From the IMG/VR virus record IMGVR_UViG_3300047462_000016, positions 1 through 25,446 of that record: DNA of 25,446 bases; one strand, written 5' to 3'. Each line of letters begins with the position of its first letter. The first letter of the stretch is position 1. This stretch comes from a virus. Both the position numbers and the translations under genes were made by a program. The notes under the pieces were generated by a model. The model saw only the letters and a program-made list of their open reading frames with translations, was not told the origin of the DNA and did not search any database. Below are positions 13,442-22,667 of this stretch, one piece after another.

Positions 13442-14454
13442 TGGAGATTCGTCCCGCTACGCTGGACGAGGTAAGAAACGCACAGGCTTCGGGGAACGTC
13501 CTGAAGCCTGTGCGGCTTGCTTTGTGCATGGAAAGCTGCATTACCGAAGTAGAAATGCACGACAACTTTTTTGCGACGCTAGAGCGCGGATTCACGCCAA
13601 TCAATGAATACCTTGGGGCTTTCAGCGGCACTTGCTCCGTGGTTGGATCAGCTCCGTCCATCAGGCAGACACATAAGGAACTGCAAGGAGATGTAATCGC
13701 CATCAACAGCGCCATCGGCTACCTGCTGGATAACGGGGTGGTTCCAAAATTTGGTGTTCTGTGGGATGGAACAGAAATTATTGAGAAGTTCGCAAGACCA
13801 CATCCTGACATTACCTACCTTGTGGCTTCGCGTTGTCATCCTAAAGTCTTTGAGAGGCTGAAGGACTGCAAGGTAATTGTTTGGCACGCCGGAGGCGACC
13901 ACAACATCGTAGAAGTCATGCAAAGGGAAGATGTTGTAAAGAAAATGGGCATCCCGCAGCCGCTTGTGCTTGGCGGTTCCGCAGGGGTGACCAGGACCAT
14001 GTACCTCGCCACAGCCTTGGGCTACACGGATCTGCACATCTACGGGGCCGATTCAAGCTATTCCCATGATGGGGATACGCATATCGCCGGAAGCTTGGTT
14101 CCAGAGAAAGACTTCACCATCAGCATCGGGGATAACTCGGAAGGTGCGCCTGCGGTGTGGTTCAGGACGACGCCAGAATGGTGCCAGCAGGTGAATGAAT
14201 ACCGGTCCATCTATGCTCTTTTTACGCTTGGCGGAAGGATCAAGATTGCCGTGCATGGAGGAGGGCTTTTAGGGGAGATGCACGCCAGGATTTCTTCGCA
14301 GAAGGAATTTCTTGGAGAGGAAAAGTTCAACGAGAAGATAATCGCGCAGGATCTTTTGCAGGCAGAAGTAAACGACATGGCTTCTGGAATTGATAGCAAG
14401 AAAGAATCTCATCCTCTACAGGAGAAAGAAAATGTCTCAAATGCTTGCCAGTGA
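13441..14454 (+). CDS. DUF115/MptE-like, Maf-type putative glycosyltransferase
   Basis: Protein of 337 residues. GSAPS (69-73), DVIAINSAI (84-92), PKFGVLWDG (102-110) and the long block GGSAGVTRTMYLATALGY (178-195), ending IYGAD (200-204), are hallmarks of the DUF115/MptE-like Rossmann-like domain. Relatives include archaeal MptE pterin diphosphokinases and bacterial Maf proteins, which are needed to transfer pseudaminic, legionaminic or sialic-type sugars onto flagellin. In a late phage operon, beside capsid genes and in a genome with neuB and neuC, the Maf-like role is attractive but inferred. The C-terminal 60 residues are a charged helical extension. ATG overlaps the previous stop by one base; the end overlaps the next gene by 23 bases. 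Confidence 0.7.
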   Translation: MEIRPATLDEVRNAQASGNVLKPVRLALCMESCITEVEMHDNFFATLERGFTPINEYLGAFSGTCSVVGSAPSIRQTHKELQGDVIAINSAIGYLLDNGVVPKFGVLWDGTEIIEKFARPHPDITYLVASRCHPKVFERLKDCKVIVWHAGGDHNIVEVMQREDVVKKMGIPQPLVLGGSAGVTRTMYLATALGYTDLHIYGADSSYSHDGDTHIAGSLVPEKDFTISIGDNSEGAPAVWFRTTPEWCQQVNEYRSIYALFTLGGRIKIAVHGGGLLGEMHARISSQKEFLGEEKFNEKIIAQDLLQAEVNDMASGIDSKKESHPLQEKENVSNACQ

Positions 14455-15109
14455 TGTGAATAATCCCGAGTTTGTCGGTGCCGTTACCAACCCTGACGCA
14501 CTTTTGTTCGTTGAGTTCTATTGGCACACACCTATCGACAAGTGGGGTTCCGAGGAGGCAAGCGCCAAGGCTGGGCGCAGGGTCGTCGTCAACATGAAGA
14601 AGATTGACTATGACGAACACGGGGTTGCCAAAAAGACCAAAGAGGATCTGAAAATCCCCTACGTTCGCATCATGAAACCTGGGGATCAGACTTCTATCGT
14701 CGAGGTTGCGGTAAGGGAAGATCACAAGCAACGCTGGCCGCAGCAGTGGCTTTACTGGCAGATGGCGGAAGGTCTTGTTGACGAAGGCAAGAATATCCCC
14801 GGCTGGCCGATTGAGCAATGGCCGCACATGGACACCATGCCGGATGAGCTTCGCAATCTGAAGTTCATGCGTTTCTACACGGTGGAGCAGATTGCCGGGG
14901 CATCGGATGCGCAGATTCAGCGGATCGGTCTGGGTGGCATGGGGTTGAGAGAACAAGCAAGGGTAGACCTCCGCAACAAGATGGCGAAGGATCTGAACGC
15001 AGGTATCAAGGAGCGTGACGCCATCATTGAAGAGCAAGGGAAAGCTCTTAAAGCCCTGCAAGATCAGATGGCGCAGGTTCTTGAGCAGGTGACAAAACCA
15101 AAGAAGTAA
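14432..15109 (+). CDS. Conserved podophage protein with C-terminal coiled coil
   Basis: Protein of 225 residues from ATG at 14432, which has AGGAGA 7 bases upstream; an in-frame upstream start at 14390 lacks this site. The N-terminal 130 residues are globular with many Trp. A segment reading LRNLKFMRFYTVEQIAGASD leads into the helical GLREQARVDLRNKM and a long coiled coil to the C-terminus. I have seen this arrangement in podophage structural regions, without established function. The stop is followed directly by the next ATG. Confidence 0.6.
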   Translation: MSQMLASDVNNPEFVGAVTNPDALLFVEFYWHTPIDKWGSEEASAKAGRRVVVNMKKIDYDEHGVAKKTKEDLKIPYVRIMKPGDQTSIVEVAVREDHKQRWPQQWLYWQMAEGLVDEGKNIPGWPIEQWPHMDTMPDELRNLKFMRFYTVEQIAGASDAQIQRIGLGGMGLREQARVDLRNKMAKDLNAGIKERDAIIEEQGKALKALQDQMAQVLEQVTKPKK

Positions 15110-16045
15110 ATGGCGAACGCTACCCTCCTGTCTCTTTTCCAGACCACCCTGCAAGGCATGGGGGTGGCGACCTATGGAATGCCGACCACGGTTATTGGAA
15201 ACACCAACCAGGACGTGGTGCAGACCTTGGCCTTGGTGCAGACAGGAGGGGATGAGCTAGTCGCCCAACATACCCAAGGTTGGGAGGCGCAGGACAAGCA
15301 ATACATCTTCACCACGCCTTTCTACACCTATACCGGAGACCTGACGAACGGCTCTACCACCATCAACAACATGTCCAGCACCACGGGCCTTACTTCCACG
15401 CCGACCTATTTCATGGTGACGGGGAATGGGGTTCCGCAGGACTGTTTCCTGACGGCGGCGGGTGGCGGAACTGTAACGCTGAATCAGGCGGCGACGGCAA
15501 GTGGGACCGGAGTAACGCTGACTTTTTCTCAGGTCTTGTTTGTACCTCCTGCGGATTTCCACTCGCAGATTGACCGCACCCATTGGGACAAATCCAAGCA
15601 TTGGGAAATGCTCGGACCCTCTACCCCACAGCAAAGGGAGTGGTTGAGAAGCGGTTATATCTCTACCGGGCCTCGGATTCGGTATTGGTATCAGGGTGGG
15701 CTTTTCATGATCTGGCCCCCGCTTGGAGTGACGGATTCCCTTTCCTACGAGTACCGCTCGAAGTGGTGGATTCTTGCTACGGGAGCAACTTCTGTTTCCA
15801 AGCAGCTATTCACGGCGGATACCGATACCACGATCTGGCCGGATAGTTTGATGAGGGCAATGATCCGGCTTAAGTACCTTGAAGCGAAGGGCATGGATAC
15901 CACTGCGGCTTATGAAGCCTTCAACATGCAGCGCGACATGGCGATTGCCAATGACGGCGGCTCACCGACCCTGAGCATGAACCCGAGACCCAGCAGTGTA
16001 TTAATAGGCTGGGAGAACATACCCGACGCAAACTACGGCAGTTAA
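15110..16045 (+). CDS. Head-tail adaptor-like virion protein
   Basis: Protein of 311 residues. Residues about 1-60 and 150-311 form a helical plus beta framework with WEMLGPSTPQQREWLRSG and RIRYWYQGGLFMIWPP. Residues about 72-145 are a Thr/Gly-rich inserted beta domain. The layout resembles podovirus tail-completion proteins at the portal-tail joint (gp4 or tail tubular A type), and the position before the gp10-like gene fits. The assignment is by general resemblance and synteny. Confidence 0.5.
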   Translation: MANATLLSLFQTTLQGMGVATYGMPTTVIGNTNQDVVQTLALVQTGGDELVAQHTQGWEAQDKQYIFTTPFYTYTGDLTNGSTTINNMSSTTGLTSTPTYFMVTGNGVPQDCFLTAAGGGTVTLNQAATASGTGVTLTFSQVLFVPPADFHSQIDRTHWDKSKHWEMLGPSTPQQREWLRSGYISTGPRIRYWYQGGLFMIWPPLGVTDSLSYEYRSKWWILATGATSVSKQLFTADTDTTIWPDSLMRAMIRLKYLEAKGMDTTAAYEAFNMQRDMAIANDGGSPTLSMNPRPSSVLIGWENIPDANYGS

Positions 16046-17599
16046 ATGCGTAGAGCCACAAACGTAGTTCCACTTCGCAGAGGCGCACAGCAATCCCGCG
16101 CTGTCACTGCTTCCATCCCAAGCCCCACTGGAGGGTGGAATGCGCGTGATGCTCTTGGAGAGATGGAGCCTACGGATGCGGTGACGTTGACGAACATGTT
16201 CCCGTCAACTACCAATGTGGTCCTTAGATTTGGCTACTCTGCTTTTGCGACCGGAGCGCCAGCCCAGGTTCAGTCTCTTTTTTGCTATTCAGGCGGAACG
16301 ACCAACAAGCTGATTGCTGTCTCTAACGGCGCGTTCTACGATATTTCCTCTGGTGGGGCGTGGCCTTCTTCTTCGGTTTCAGGGTTATCAAATAGCAAGT
16401 GGCAATACGTCAACATTACAACGGCGGGTGGAAGCTTTATCGAGTGCTGTAACGGCGCGGATCACGTCTACACCTTTGATGGTACTAACTGGGTTGACCG
16501 GGACGGAGCCATTACGGGGGTTTCATCCTCGACGCTGATCGGGATTAACGTCCACAAAAACCGCGTCTGGTTCGTTCAGGTCGGCACCTTAAAAGCGTGG
16601 TACTTGCCTACCCAGTCGATTAGCGGAGCCGCTAATGCCTTAGACCTTTCCGCCTTCGCTCCTCACGGTGGCTATTTGATGGCGATGGCGACCTGGACAA
16701 TGGACGCCGGATACGGTGTGGACGACATGGCCGTATTCATTACGAGCGAGGGGGATGTCCTCGTCTATCGAGGGACTGACCCATCCTCCGCAACGACTTG
16801 GGCGCTCGTTGGTGTCTGGTGGTTGGGCAGACCCATTGGGCGGCGTTGCTTCGTCAAGTACAAGGGCGATGTAATCATCATCACGCAGGATGGCCTTGTA
16901 CCGCTTTCCGGTGCTTTGCAATCCTCGCGGCTTAATCCTCGCGTTGCTTTGACCGACAAAATCCAATTCAAGGTTTCAGAGTCGGTGAGCAATTACGGCT
17001 CCAACTTCGGCTGGCAGATGTTGCCCTTCCCGAAGGAGAACATGCTGTTCCTGAATGTTCCCATTAATGCTACGAACCTTCAGCAGCAATATGTGATGAA
17101 TACGATTACCAACCAGTGGTGCAATTTCACGGGTTGGCCTGCGGCTTGCTGGGAGCTTTACAACGACGATCCTTATTTTGGTGGACCGACCTATGTAGGC
17201 AAGGCTTGGTCAACCAATGCCGATGCTGGAACCGCAATTACCTATTCTGCCCTGCAAGCCTTCAATTACTTCGGTGAACGCGGCAGGACAAAGCGTTATT
17301 CCATGTTCCGGCCTACATTCCAGCTTACCGGGCAGCCGATTGTCTACGGCAACATGGCGGTGGATTTCGACCAAACCGCGCCGTCCTCACAGCTTTCCGT
17401 GGTGAGCGGGGCTGGTTCGTCATGGGATTCTGGGACATGGGATAGCGTGACGTTTGGAGGGTATAACTTCAGCCGCGCATGGCAAGGGGCTTCAGGGGTT
17501 GGATACTGCGCCGCTCCTAATATCACAGGGACCGCGCAGGGGCTTGAGCTTCAGTGGATCTCGACTGACGTAATTCTGGAACCTGGGGCCTACCTGTGA
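16046..17599 (+). CDS. P22 gp10-like packaged-DNA stabilisation protein (beta propeller)
   Basis: Protein of 517 residues. The start PSPTGGWNARDALGEMEPTD, with repeated short beta blades through the protein (GAFYDISSG, DHVYTFDGTNWV, GDVLVYRGTDP, GDVIIITQDGLVPLSG), matches podovirus tail-hub/DNA-stabilisation proteins related to P22 gp10. In P22 this closes the portal-tail channel after packaging. The ATG directly follows the previous stop. The end overlaps the next GTG as GTGA (17596-17599). Confidence 0.7.
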   Translation: MRRATNVVPLRRGAQQSRAVTASIPSPTGGWNARDALGEMEPTDAVTLTNMFPSTTNVVLRFGYSAFATGAPAQVQSLFCYSGGTTNKLIAVSNGAFYDISSGGAWPSSSVSGLSNSKWQYVNITTAGGSFIECCNGADHVYTFDGTNWVDRDGAITGVSSSTLIGINVHKNRVWFVQVGTLKAWYLPTQSISGAANALDLSAFAPHGGYLMAMATWTMDAGYGVDDMAVFITSEGDVLVYRGTDPSSATTWALVGVWWLGRPIGRRCFVKYKGDVIIITQDGLVPLSGALQSSRLNPRVALTDKIQFKVSESVSNYGSNFGWQMLPFPKENMLFLNVPINATNLQQQYVMNTITNQWCNFTGWPAACWELYNDDPYFGGPTYVGKAWSTNADAGTAITYSALQAFNYFGERGRTKRYSMFRPTFQLTGQPIVYGNMAVDFDQTAPSSQLSVVSGAGSSWDSGTWDSVTFGGYNFSRAWQGASGVGYCAAPNITGTAQGLELQWISTDVILEPGAYL

Positions 17600-18033
17600 C
17601 GAAGATCATTACAGGCAAGGAAAACGTAGCGCCTTGGGTTGCCAAAAAGCTTTTCGCTCGCTTCAACGCAGACGAAGGCATAGGGCTTGAGAGAAACGGC
17701 GAAATGGTTGCGGGGGTTGTCTATGAGGACTGGAACGGAGCCTCATTTGTCTGCCATATCGTTGTTCAAGGATTGATGACGCCTCGATATTTGGCGGCTA
17801 TTTTCCATTACCCGTTTGTGCATTGCGGAGCATCGAAGATCATAGCGCCAGTTCCTCAGTCCAATGAGGAAAGCGTAAAATTCGTGACGAAACTAGGTTT
17901 CAGGCTGGAAGCGCAATTACTTGACGCCCACCCTGATGGATCGGTCCTGCTCTACACCATGAAGCCGGATCAATGCAGATTCATCGGAGCAAATTATGGG
18001 CAAAGACTCTCCTTCACCGCCGCCCGCGCCTGA
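17596..18033 (+). CDS. GNAT-like acetyltransferase-fold protein in the virion module
   Basis: Protein of 145 residues. The second half reads APVPQSNEESVKFVTKLGFR and then DGSVLLYTM, the last two strands and helix of the GNAT N-acetyltransferase fold, including the SxxF-xxLGF pattern. The glycine-rich acetyl-CoA loop is not clearly seen, so activity is uncertain. Similar small GNAT-like proteins sit between gp10-like and internal virion genes in other podophages. GTG overlaps the previous stop by 4 bases; the end overlaps the next gene by 38 bases. Confidence 0.6.
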   Translation: MTKIITGKENVAPWVAKKLFARFNADEGIGLERNGEMVAGVVYEDWNGASFVCHIVVQGLMTPRYLAAIFHYPFVHCGASKIIAPVPQSNEESVKFVTKLGFRLEAQLLDAHPDGSVLLYTMKPDQCRFIGANYGQRLSFTAARA

Positions 18034-18826
18034 TTACACGGGCGCGGCTAACGCCACTTCGCAGGGCAGCGTACAGGCTGCGATTGCGAACAACCTGCTT
18101 AACCAGCGCAATACCTACACGCCGCTAGGCAGTCAGACCTTCCAGCAAACGGGGACTACAAGCGTTCCTGGGGTTGGGGGGCAGCCGGGATTCGACATCC
18201 CGCAGTATTCGCAAAACATCCAGATGACGCCGGAAGGCCAGAGGCTTTATCAGGGACAGCTTGGGCTTTCGCAAGGGCTTTTGGACACGGCTAATCAATC
18301 CTTGGGACAGACTCAGGCTTCACTGGGAAGCCCGCAGGACTTTGGCAGTGTCAACGACATTGCCGATCAGTCCTATGCCGCTCAGACCGCGAGACTTGAT
18401 CCTCAGTGGCAGGCCAATACGCAGCAGGAGCAGACCGCACTTGCGAATCAGGGGCTTTCTCCCGGTGGCGAGGCTTACGACAATGCCATGCGGGTATTCA
18501 ATCAGGGCAAGAACGACGCCTATACACAGGCACGACTTGCCTCGATTGCGACCATGCCGCAGACCTACCAGCTTTCAACGGCTGAGAGGATGCAACCGTT
18601 GACCGAATTGAACGCTCTGAGGACTGGAGCGCAGCCGCAGATGCCGCAATTCCAGCCCGTACCTACGGCGGGAGGAATTCAGGGCGCTAACCAGCTAGGG
18701 GCGGCACAAGCTCAGAACCAATACGGCATGGGGCTTTATAACTCTCAGGTGGGGCAGCAGAACTCCATGCTCTCTGGTCTTCTAGGTGTTGGCGGTGCTT
18801 TGGGTAGTGCTTGGCTGGGAGGCTAA
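17996..18826 (+). CDS. Internal virion/tail protein, Gln/Gly-rich
   Basis: Protein of 276 residues with a Pro-rich start (MGKDSPSPPPAPDYTGAAN), many Gln/Asn/Gly/Ala, and a C-terminal glycine-rich hydrophobic segment ending LLGVGGALGSAWLGG. Such proteins are common in podophages before large ejection proteins. The ATG has GGAG 8 bases upstream and lies inside the end of the preceding gene. The stop is immediately followed by the next ATG. The role is inferred from composition and place. Confidence 0.6.
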   Translation: MGKDSPSPPPAPDYTGAANATSQGSVQAAIANNLLNQRNTYTPLGSQTFQQTGTTSVPGVGGQPGFDIPQYSQNIQMTPEGQRLYQGQLGLSQGLLDTANQSLGQTQASLGSPQDFGSVNDIADQSYAAQTARLDPQWQANTQQEQTALANQGLSPGGEAYDNAMRVFNQGKNDAYTQARLASIATMPQTYQLSTAERMQPLTELNALRTGAQPQMPQFQPVPTAGGIQGANQLGAAQAQNQYGMGLYNSQVGQQNSMLSGLLGVGGALGSAWLGG

Positions 18827-20548
18827 ATGCCAGGACTTCAATCCGTCAGCTTCACCAGTCCTTACGCAGCGGAGGAATCCGACATTGAGCGCCGCCGCAG
18901 GATGGCGGAATTGCTCCAGCAGCAGGGCCAGCAGGGTCTAGGGCCTACGGAATCCGTAGGTGGCTGGGCTATCCCCAAAAGCCCGTGGGAGGCCGTAGGA
19001 AAGGCCGCACAGCAGGCGTCGGGGGCTTACCAGCAGAATCGCCTGAACGAGCGTGAGAAAGCCCTACAGGAACGCTACAGCAACGATTACCGCACGATGG
19101 TAGCTCAAGGGCTGAGACAACTTCAGGGAACCCCCGCGCAGCCCGGTGGAGATTACGAGGACAGCATGGGGATTGGGCGCATCAATCCGGGGCAACCTGC
19201 GCAGGCCGCAGATCCGGCCGCTGCCTTGGCTACGTTTGCAGGCCATCCGCAGGGCGCGGCCTTGATGCCACTTGCTATGCAGGCCATCCAAAGGCAGAAC
19301 TTGATCGAAGCCCTGCGAGGTCAGCAGGCTGCACCAGGAGCGCCCCAGACAGCAGCGGGTCCGCAGATGCAGGCACAGCCCCGACAAGCATCGCAAGGCC
19401 CGCAAAGCGGCGTAGGAGGGCCTGCGGGTGGCGTTCCTATGGCCGCATGGATACAGGCAGACCCTAGTGGCAAGACCTACATGGAGCAACTTGCTAAGGA
19501 TTTTGCTGAAGCTGGAAAGCCTGTTGTTAACCGTGGATTCGGTATCGGCAAGATGGTTAATGGGCAATATGTTCCTGACGCAGCATCCTTGGAGCAAGCC
19601 CTTGCAATGGAGCGCGGGAAACAGGGCATTACTGCTCCAATGGAGACCCCGATTACGCTCAAGACTTCGAGCGGACAGGAGATCCAACTTTCGAGACCAG
19701 AATGGGCTGAATATCAAAAAAGCGGTCAATTGCCGCAGAGATTTAATCAGCAAGGGCCGCAGCCTATAACCCGCGCTCCCCTTCCGGCCAATGTTCCTGA
19801 AGCTGATCGGGAAGCTTATGAAGCCGTGGCATCAGGAAAGGTTCCTACCGCATACGGAAGATCAGGATCGGTTACACCAGTTCCACAGAAGCAAGAAGGA
19901 ATTGGAGTTCCTGGGATGACGCAATCGCAGCCAGACACGATTGCTCAGGAAGCGGAACTTACCTATGCCAAAGACCGTGCAAAAGGCTACGTCAAAATGG
20001 CTGAAGATATGCGCCATGCGTGGACTAACGCCCAATCTCAAAAGCAAATGCTGGACAGGCTGCAAAATCTATTTGCCGATCCAAATGTTGCCAAAGGCGC
20101 ATTAGCTGAAACCAGCAGCGACCTTAAAAACATAGCTGCATCTCTTGGTATCAACATCAAGGGATTGCCAGCAGAGCAAGCTATTCAATCGGTAGTCAAT
20201 GAATTTGCTTTGCAGCTTAGGAATCCTGCTGGTGGGGCCGGAATGCCTGGGGCTATGAGCGATCAGGACCGGAAATTCCTTGCTTCTATTCCTCCAGGAC
20301 TTACAAAGACGCCTGAAGGTAGAGCGCAGATCATGCAGACCATGCGTAAGAAACTTGACAGAGAACAAGAAATTGCAGACATGGCTATCAAGTACGAGCA
20401 TGAACACGGAAAGATTGACGTTGGATTTGAGAAGCAAATGCGCAAGTTTGCCAACGACAATCCTATCTTTGCTCCCAAGCCGGATAAAGTAAACGTAAGC
20501 AATGAAACAAAGGAATTTCTGCGGGCTAGAGGAATTTCGATTGAATAA
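18827..20548 (+). CDS. Internal virion/ejection-type protein
   Basis: Protein of 573 residues. The N-terminal 220 residues are low-complexity and rich in Gln, Pro, Gly and Ala (residues about 110-205 especially). The middle carries a pterin-like GFGIGKMVNGQYVPDAASLEQA segment (here only a resemblance). The C-terminal 180 residues are a charged helical domain with coiled-coil potential. No enzyme motif is seen. Position and composition suit an ejection (internal core) protein. The stop overlaps the next ATG by one base. Confidence 0.55.
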   Translation: MPGLQSVSFTSPYAAEESDIERRRRMAELLQQQGQQGLGPTESVGGWAIPKSPWEAVGKAAQQASGAYQQNRLNEREKALQERYSNDYRTMVAQGLRQLQGTPAQPGGDYEDSMGIGRINPGQPAQAADPAAALATFAGHPQGAALMPLAMQAIQRQNLIEALRGQQAAPGAPQTAAGPQMQAQPRQASQGPQSGVGGPAGGVPMAAWIQADPSGKTYMEQLAKDFAEAGKPVVNRGFGIGKMVNGQYVPDAASLEQALAMERGKQGITAPMETPITLKTSSGQEIQLSRPEWAEYQKSGQLPQRFNQQGPQPITRAPLPANVPEADREAYEAVASGKVPTAYGRSGSVTPVPQKQEGIGVPGMTQSQPDTIAQEAELTYAKDRAKGYVKMAEDMRHAWTNAQSQKQMLDRLQNLFADPNVAKGALAETSSDLKNIAASLGINIKGLPAEQAIQSVVNEFALQLRNPAGGAGMPGAMSDQDRKFLASIPPGLTKTPEGRAQIMQTMRKKLDREQEIADMAIKYEHEHGKIDVGFEKQMRKFANDNPIFAPKPDKVNVSNETKEFLRARGISIE

Positions 20549-22665
20549 TGGCTGACGATACCCTTCCTCTCATTCAGGCCGCAGAAGATGCAATGCGGGC
20601 CGGGAAATTTGATATCGCCAATGAAATTGCGTTGACCATCAAGCAGAAGCAGATGGCGCGCGAACCATTGCCGCAATATCCGCTCGGGCAAGAAGGAATG
20701 CCGCAGGCAATCAAGAGTGTGGCGTCGCAATCTGGCGTAGCTAATCAAAGGCTGGCCGGTCTGGGAAGTGCACCCATGATTGCAGGCAATGCAATCGCGC
20801 AATTGGCAGGCGCTAAAAATGCGCCAGATATCCAGAACTGGCAGGCGGTAGCGCACGCAACACCAGATACCACGATGGGAAACATTGCAGGAAATGCGCT
20901 TACTTTTGGCGCTATTCCTGCTGGTGCTGTTGGGGCCGGAATGAGAATGGCAGGACGTTCAATTCCTCGATTGGGTGCGGCGGCTGATGTAGCAGCCACT
21001 CAGGGCGGCATAGCGGCAGCAACGACACCAGGAGATACTGGAGATAGATTGCTTGCTGGTGCATTTGGGGCTGGGGCTGGTGTATTGCCCGGTGGAGTAA
21101 GTGCGGTGCAAGGCGGTCGCAGAGTCATTACGAAAGAAGGAAATAGACTTGGCATTGCCGAAGGATTGCGCCGTGAGCTTGGGCCAGAAGCAGAAGGATT
21201 GACTACTGCGCTTGAGGGTAAGTATCCAGGTGAAGCCTACGGTGTGCGCCCAACGGCGGCCATGCTCACGCGCAATCCTGTATTGGAAACAATGGAGACA
21301 GGTTCCCGTGTGAGGACCGGAGATCAATGGACGCAATTCGACCGCATGAATGCGGCGGCTCGATGGAAGGCGCTTGAGGATGCCGCTGGCACGCCGCAGG
21401 AGCTTGAGAAGCTTCGTGCGGCTCGTGATGCTATCACGACGCCAAAACGGGAAGGCGCTTTAGCTGCCGCCAATCGAAGGGGGATAGAAGTCCCCGCATT
21501 GCAGTCTAAGCTTGAATCGCAATTGCAAAGCAGACTTGATTCAGAAAAAGAAGCAATGGTATCCGCTTTGCGAGATGCTGGAAGATTTGAAACGACTGCC
21601 GCACAAATGGAACATAGGGGAGCGAATTTCTCTCCTGTAGAGGGAATGCCGCGCGTATCTGGGAGAATTTCTGATTTTCCTGATCGCGTTGCAGAAGCCC
21701 AAAAAGCCGCCAAAGATGCAAGGGCTGTCTATGAAGCTAGACGTGCTCAGGTTGCTGCTACTGAAAGGCAACTTGAGATACTTGGAGGACATAAAACAAC
21801 CTCCATGCAAGAGTCTATTCAACCTCTCACTAGCAAGCTAGAGCAATTATCCACGGGCGGTGATCGTCCGAATAAAGATGTACAAACTCTAGTCGGTTAT
21901 GTCAAGGGCGAATTAGACAAGGGCGCTACGCCGGATCAGCTTTACACCATCCGCAAGATGCTGACAGATGGCATAAAGGCTGGCCCGACTTCAGAGCTTT
22001 CCCAGGCGGCTCGTGCTGCTAGGCCGCAGAGAATGCAGATTATTGGCGAGATTGATAATGCACTTAACGATATGTCTGGTGGTAAGTGGCAGGACTATCT
22101 TGAATCCTACAAGATTTCCTCTCCGCTGATTAACTCGCGTCAGGCATTGACAAACATTACTGATGCGCTCAAGTCCGGGCGTCCGGTAGGCGAGATTCCC
22201 GCTTCCCTTGGGGAACGTCCTGCGCCATCTGCTTTTGGCAGATTGCTGGAACGCCACGGAACAAAGGAATTTGGTTCCAAGGAAATTGACCAACTAATTC
22301 CCCAGCATAGGGAATTGGCGAATACGCTTCTTTCCGATCTGAATACACAGCAAGGCGTGATGCTCCCGAGAGGAATGCTTGGAAGTCCTACTGCTCCAAA
22401 TATGGCTAATGCTGGACGCGTAAATCAACTAACTAATAGCCTAGTGGACGCGGCTGGTAGCGTAATTCCTTACGCTGGCGGGGTAGTAGCTGCCAATGTC
22501 AAAGGTGGCATGGCTCGAAAGCAGGAAGAAGCACTTGCAGAACTTCTTAAAGATCCAAAGCAATTAGCTGAAGCATTGCGCAAAGCCAAAATATCAGCAG
22601 ATTTGCTCAGACAATCAGGACAGGCTGGCGCTGGAATTAGTGCTGCCACTAGAACAGGGGAATAA
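20548..22665 (+). CDS. Large ejection-type internal virion protein with Gly/Ala-rich hydrophobic segment
   Basis: Protein of 705 residues. Residues about 105-190 are hydrophobic and Gly/Ala-rich with repeated GxxxG-like spacing (AIPAGAVGAGMRMAG, AGAFGAGAGVLPGG), like the membrane-inserting parts of podovirus ejection proteins. Residues about 240-440 are long charged helices. A second hydrophobic stretch near 640-660 (SVIPYAGGVVAANVKGG) precedes a C-terminal helix. No transglycosylase or protease motif is visible. The bases appear less GC-rich than in the capsid gene, hinting at a different history, but this was judged by eye. Confidence 0.6.
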   Translation: MADDTLPLIQAAEDAMRAGKFDIANEIALTIKQKQMAREPLPQYPLGQEGMPQAIKSVASQSGVANQRLAGLGSAPMIAGNAIAQLAGAKNAPDIQNWQAVAHATPDTTMGNIAGNALTFGAIPAGAVGAGMRMAGRSIPRLGAAADVAATQGGIAAATTPGDTGDRLLAGAFGAGAGVLPGGVSAVQGGRRVITKEGNRLGIAEGLRRELGPEAEGLTTALEGKYPGEAYGVRPTAAMLTRNPVLETMETGSRVRTGDQWTQFDRMNAAARWKALEDAAGTPQELEKLRAARDAITTPKREGALAAANRRGIEVPALQSKLESQLQSRLDSEKEAMVSALRDAGRFETTAAQMEHRGANFSPVEGMPRVSGRISDFPDRVAEAQKAAKDARAVYEARRAQVAATERQLEILGGHKTTSMQESIQPLTSKLEQLSTGGDRPNKDVQTLVGYVKGELDKGATPDQLYTIRKMLTDGIKAGPTSELSQAARAARPQRMQIIGEIDNALNDMSGGKWQDYLESYKISSPLINSRQALTNITDALKSGRPVGEIPASLGERPAPSAFGRLLERHGTKEFGSKEIDQLIPQHRELANTLLSDLNTQQGVMLPRGMLGSPTAPNMANAGRVNQLTNSLVDAAGSVIPYAGGVVAANVKGGMARKQEEALAELLKDPKQLAEALRKAKISADLLRQSGQAGAGISAATRTGE

Positions 22666-22667
22666 AC

